DNA from: Anaerolineae bacterium
Lineage (GTDB): Bacteria > Chloroflexota > Anaerolineae > 4572-78 > NAK82
Assembly: GCA_030597485.1 (NCBI GenBank)
Contig: JAUVRU010000099.1
Span: 1-7,057 of the forward strand
Length of the DNA: 7,057 bases
Reading direction: 5' to 3'
Each line of letters begins with the position of its first letter. The first letter of the stretch is position 1. The position numbers and the translations under genes are program-made. Shown piece by piece: positions 5,528 to 7,057 of the stretch. Below the pieces are notes generated by a model that saw only the letters and a program-made list of their open reading frames with translations, did not search any database and was not told where the DNA came from.

Positions 5528-6661
5528 TCAACTTGCCTCGGCTGCCGGCTCGTCATGAGCGATGGGCAGGTAGCGGTTGGCCAGGATATAGGCCAAGACG
5601 CCGGCAGAGACAACGGCGATCGAGACGGCAAACTCGATCGCGTGGGGAAAATAGACCGTTCCCGGACGTGGGGCCAGGGCCATCAGGCTCACGTTGAAGC
5701 GGTTGAGCACCAGTCCGAAAACAACCAGCAGCGCGCTCCAGAAGAGCGCTGGCCGACTGCGTCGCACGGACGGCAGGGCGAACAGGACGAGAGGCACGAC
5801 CACGCCACCGACGACTTCCACCAGGAACAGGATGCTATATCGGCCGCTGGAGAAGATCAGGCCCAGCTCGCCCGCCACCAGCAAATCGCCCAGCTTGACC
5901 ACCAAATACAAGCCCAAGATGTAGGGCAAGGCTCTGCCCAGTCCGGCCAGGATGTCCAGATCCACATGGTGGCCCAGCCCCTTGCCCGCCAGCGAAGTCT
6001 CCGCGATGACCATGGCCAATCCCACACTGATCGCCGACAGGAGGAAAAGGATGGGCAGGATGGGGGTGAACCATAGCGGGTGGATCTTGTCCGGCATCAG
6101 GAGCAGGATGGAACCAAGCGACGACTGGTGTAGTGTGGAGAGGACAATGCCCGCAATGACCAGTGGGATCTGGATGGCCCGAATCACTCGCAGCGGCACC
6201 TGCAAGTTGAAACGCTCGAACACGCTGGGGCTGAATTCCAGGGCTAGTACCGTGGTGTAGAGCAGCACGCACCAACCTACTTCGAAGAGAGGGGAGTGCA
6301 GGTTCCAGTAGATAATCATGTGCCACATACGCCAGGGTTGACCCAGGTCTACCAACAAGGCGAAAATGACCATCAGATAGCCCAGGAAGGCAGTCAGGAT
6401 GGCCGAGCGGACGATGGGGTAGTACTTCTTCAGGTTGAAGACGTACACGGTGCCCGCGAGGGTGAAGCCGCCAGCGGCAAGGGCCACGCCACAGTACAGG
6501 TCGAAACTGATCCACAGGCCCCACGCACGACCGTCAGTCAGGTTGGTGACAGCGCCAAGGCCATAGGCGAAGCGAATAACCACCAACACCAACCCAATGG
6601 CCACCAAGACCCCCAGAATGGCAGTACTGACCCCAGGAAAGGATCGTTTCTCGGCTGTCAT
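5528..6661 (-). CDS. HybB/NrfD-type membrane subunit of formate dehydrogenase
   Basis: The 377-residue polytopic protein belongs to the NrfD/PsrC family and looks closest to HybB, the quinone-reactive membrane subunit of [NiFe] hydrogenase 2. I see about nine to ten hydrophobic helices, from 12-35 to 342-361. HybB-like stretches include GRAWGLWISFDLYCGVALAAGG (split across 44-65), LGQPWRMWHM (106-115), STLHQSSLGS (175-184), HPLWFTP (194-200), and NRFNVSL (320-326). It would anchor the complex and move electrons between the Fe-S subunit and the quinone pool. No haem-ligand pattern is expected in this family. AAGGAGG ends eight bases before the ATG at 6661, and only three bases separate it from the preceding stop, so it is tightly coupled to the HybA-like gene. 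Because fdhE and fdhD follow directly, I assign it to formate dehydrogenase rather than hydrogenase; the catalytic gene is not in view. Confidence 0.9.
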   Translation of the reverse strand: MTAEKRSFPGVSTAILGVLVAIGLVLVVIRFAYGLGAVTNLTDGRAWGLWISFDLYCGVALAAGGFTLAGTVYVFNLKKYYPIVRSAILTAFLGYLMVIFALLVDLGQPWRMWHMIIYWNLHSPLFEVGWCVLLYTTVLALEFSPSVFERFNLQVPLRVIRAIQIPLVIAGIVLSTLHQSSLGSILLLMPDKIHPLWFTPILPILFLLSAISVGLAMVIAETSLAGKGLGHHVDLDILAGLGRALPYILGLYLVVKLGDLLVAGELGLIFSSGRYSILFLVEVVGGVVVPLVLFALPSVRRSRPALFWSALLVVFGLVLNRFNVSLMALAPRPGTVYFPHAIEFAVSIAVVSAGVLAYILANRYLPIAHDEPAAEAS

Positions 6662-6664
6662 CAG

Positions 6665-7057
6665 CTAGTCCTCCTTCTCTTCCGGGGCACGTGCCTCCTC
6701 GGCCATCATCTTGTCTCGGCGTTTGGTAATCCAGTAGATGCCAGCCATTGCCGCAGAAACCACTACAATTGTGGGTGGCACGGCGGCCATGGCCACATTT
6801 GAATAGCGCGGAATCGGCTCTGTCCCCAAGGTCGGGAAGCCCAGCTCATCGAAGGGGACAGGAGACACATATATCTTCGACGTGCCTCCCACTTCTTTCT
6901 CCCCATAGATGTGGTCAACATATTTGTCGGAATGGGCCTGGATGCGGCCATGGGCTTCCTGCACGAGTTCGTCGCGTTCGCCAAAGAGACGCGCGTCCGT
7001 GGGGCAAGCCTTGGCGCAGGCTGGCTGCTCACCCTCAGCCTGCCGGTCTGCACAGAA
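6665..7057 (-). CDS. HybA-like ferredoxin-type Fe-S subunit (C-terminal part)
   Basis: The last 130 residues are present; the start lies beyond the right edge. The visible part begins within a cysteine cluster of a 4Fe-4S ferredoxin-like subunit: FCADR, then QPACAKACPTDARLFG, where C2, C16 and C20 are presumably cluster ligands. GRIQ, DHIYGEKEVGGTSKIYVS and PVPFDELGFP follow the HybA pattern, and a single hydrophobic helix (about 93-111, in VAMAAVPPTIVVVSAAMAG) with a charged tail of Arg, Lys and Glu would tether it to the membrane next to the HybB-like subunit. It carries electrons between the catalytic subunit and the membrane subunit. The stop is three bases before the next start, and the ribosome binding site of that gene lies in its last codons. 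A catalytic formate dehydrogenase gene upstream is predicted, not seen. Confidence 0.92.
   Translation of the reverse strand, partial: FCADRQAEGEQPACAKACPTDARLFGERDELVQEAHGRIQAHSDKYVDHIYGEKEVGGTSKIYVSPVPFDELGFPTLGTEPIPRYSNVAMAAVPPTIVVVSAAMAGIYWITKRRDKMMAEEARAPEEKED
6670..6676 (-). promoter_or_regulatory. Ribosome binding site of the HybB-like gene
   Basis: AAGGAGG lies within the final codons of the HybA-like gene, eight bases before the ATG at 6661. It supports both that start and translational coupling. Confidence 0.8.

Noticed and set aside
5435..6076. Plus-strand open frame of 213 codons, rich in Gln, Asp and His
   Set aside because: It lies antisense to the well-supported HybB-like gene and the start of fdhE. 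The composition is what the reverse of a hydrophobic membrane protein gene yields, and no domain is visible.
5835..6524. Minus-strand open frame of 229 codons inside the HybB-like gene
   Set aside because: It is an out-of-frame shadow, rich in Pro, His, Gly and Arg, of a conserved membrane protein.

Overview
The window looks like chromosomal DNA of an anaerobic or facultatively anaerobic bacterium with moderately high GC. The formate dehydrogenase operon, with HybA-like and HybB-like electron-transfer subunits next to fdhE and fdhD, and a free-standing cyclic-nucleotide-binding-fold protein beside it, resembles gene neighbourhoods I associate with Chloroflexota (Dehalococcoidia/Anaerolineae-type genomes). 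That assignment is inference from protein style and gene order and was not tested by any search.

Layout. (1) Positions 1-1100, minus strand: a YacP-like NYN-domain RNase (621-1100) is followed by the N-terminal half of a polytopic membrane protein of the spermidine-synthase-like type (GTG start at 571, running off the left edge). (2) Positions 1101-1217: a divergent promoter region. The minus-strand promoter has an extended -10 box placed so that transcription would begin at or next to the ATG of the NYN gene. (3) Positions 1218-2741, plus strand: triosephosphate isomerase (tpiA), then nine bases later a TTG-started integral membrane protein with HELSH and N-x3-P-x-P-x-D motifs like an M50/site-2-protease metallopeptidase. 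(4) Positions 2790 to about 3050, minus strand: the C-terminal remnant of a thioredoxin-reductase-like flavoprotein, without its N-terminal two-thirds. (5) Positions 3072-3527, minus strand: a stand-alone CRP/cNMP-fold protein without a DNA-binding domain. (6) Positions 3711-7057, minus strand: the distal part of a formate dehydrogenase operon in transcription order: HybA-like Fe-S subunit (3' end only), HybB/NrfD membrane quinone-reactive subunit, fdhE, fdhD.

How the genes work together. The catalytic molybdenum/tungsten formate dehydrogenase subunit is probably encoded to the right of the window. Electrons from it would pass through the ferredoxin-like HybA-type subunit to the HybB/NrfD membrane subunit and then to quinone. 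FdhD carries sulfur to the molybdopterin cofactor and FdhE is a rubredoxin-like assembly factor. The CRP-fold protein just downstream may be a sensor or regulator linked to this redox chemistry, but it has its own likely promoter and its role is unknown. I found no tRNA, rRNA, insertion sequence, CRISPR array or phage-like gene. No stretch longer than 183 bases lacks a gene. The most unusual points are the truncated flavoprotein abutting the CRP-fold gene, the apparently leaderless NYN gene, the 11-bp intercistronic hairpin before fdhE, and the uncharacterised membrane metalloprotease coupled to tpiA.
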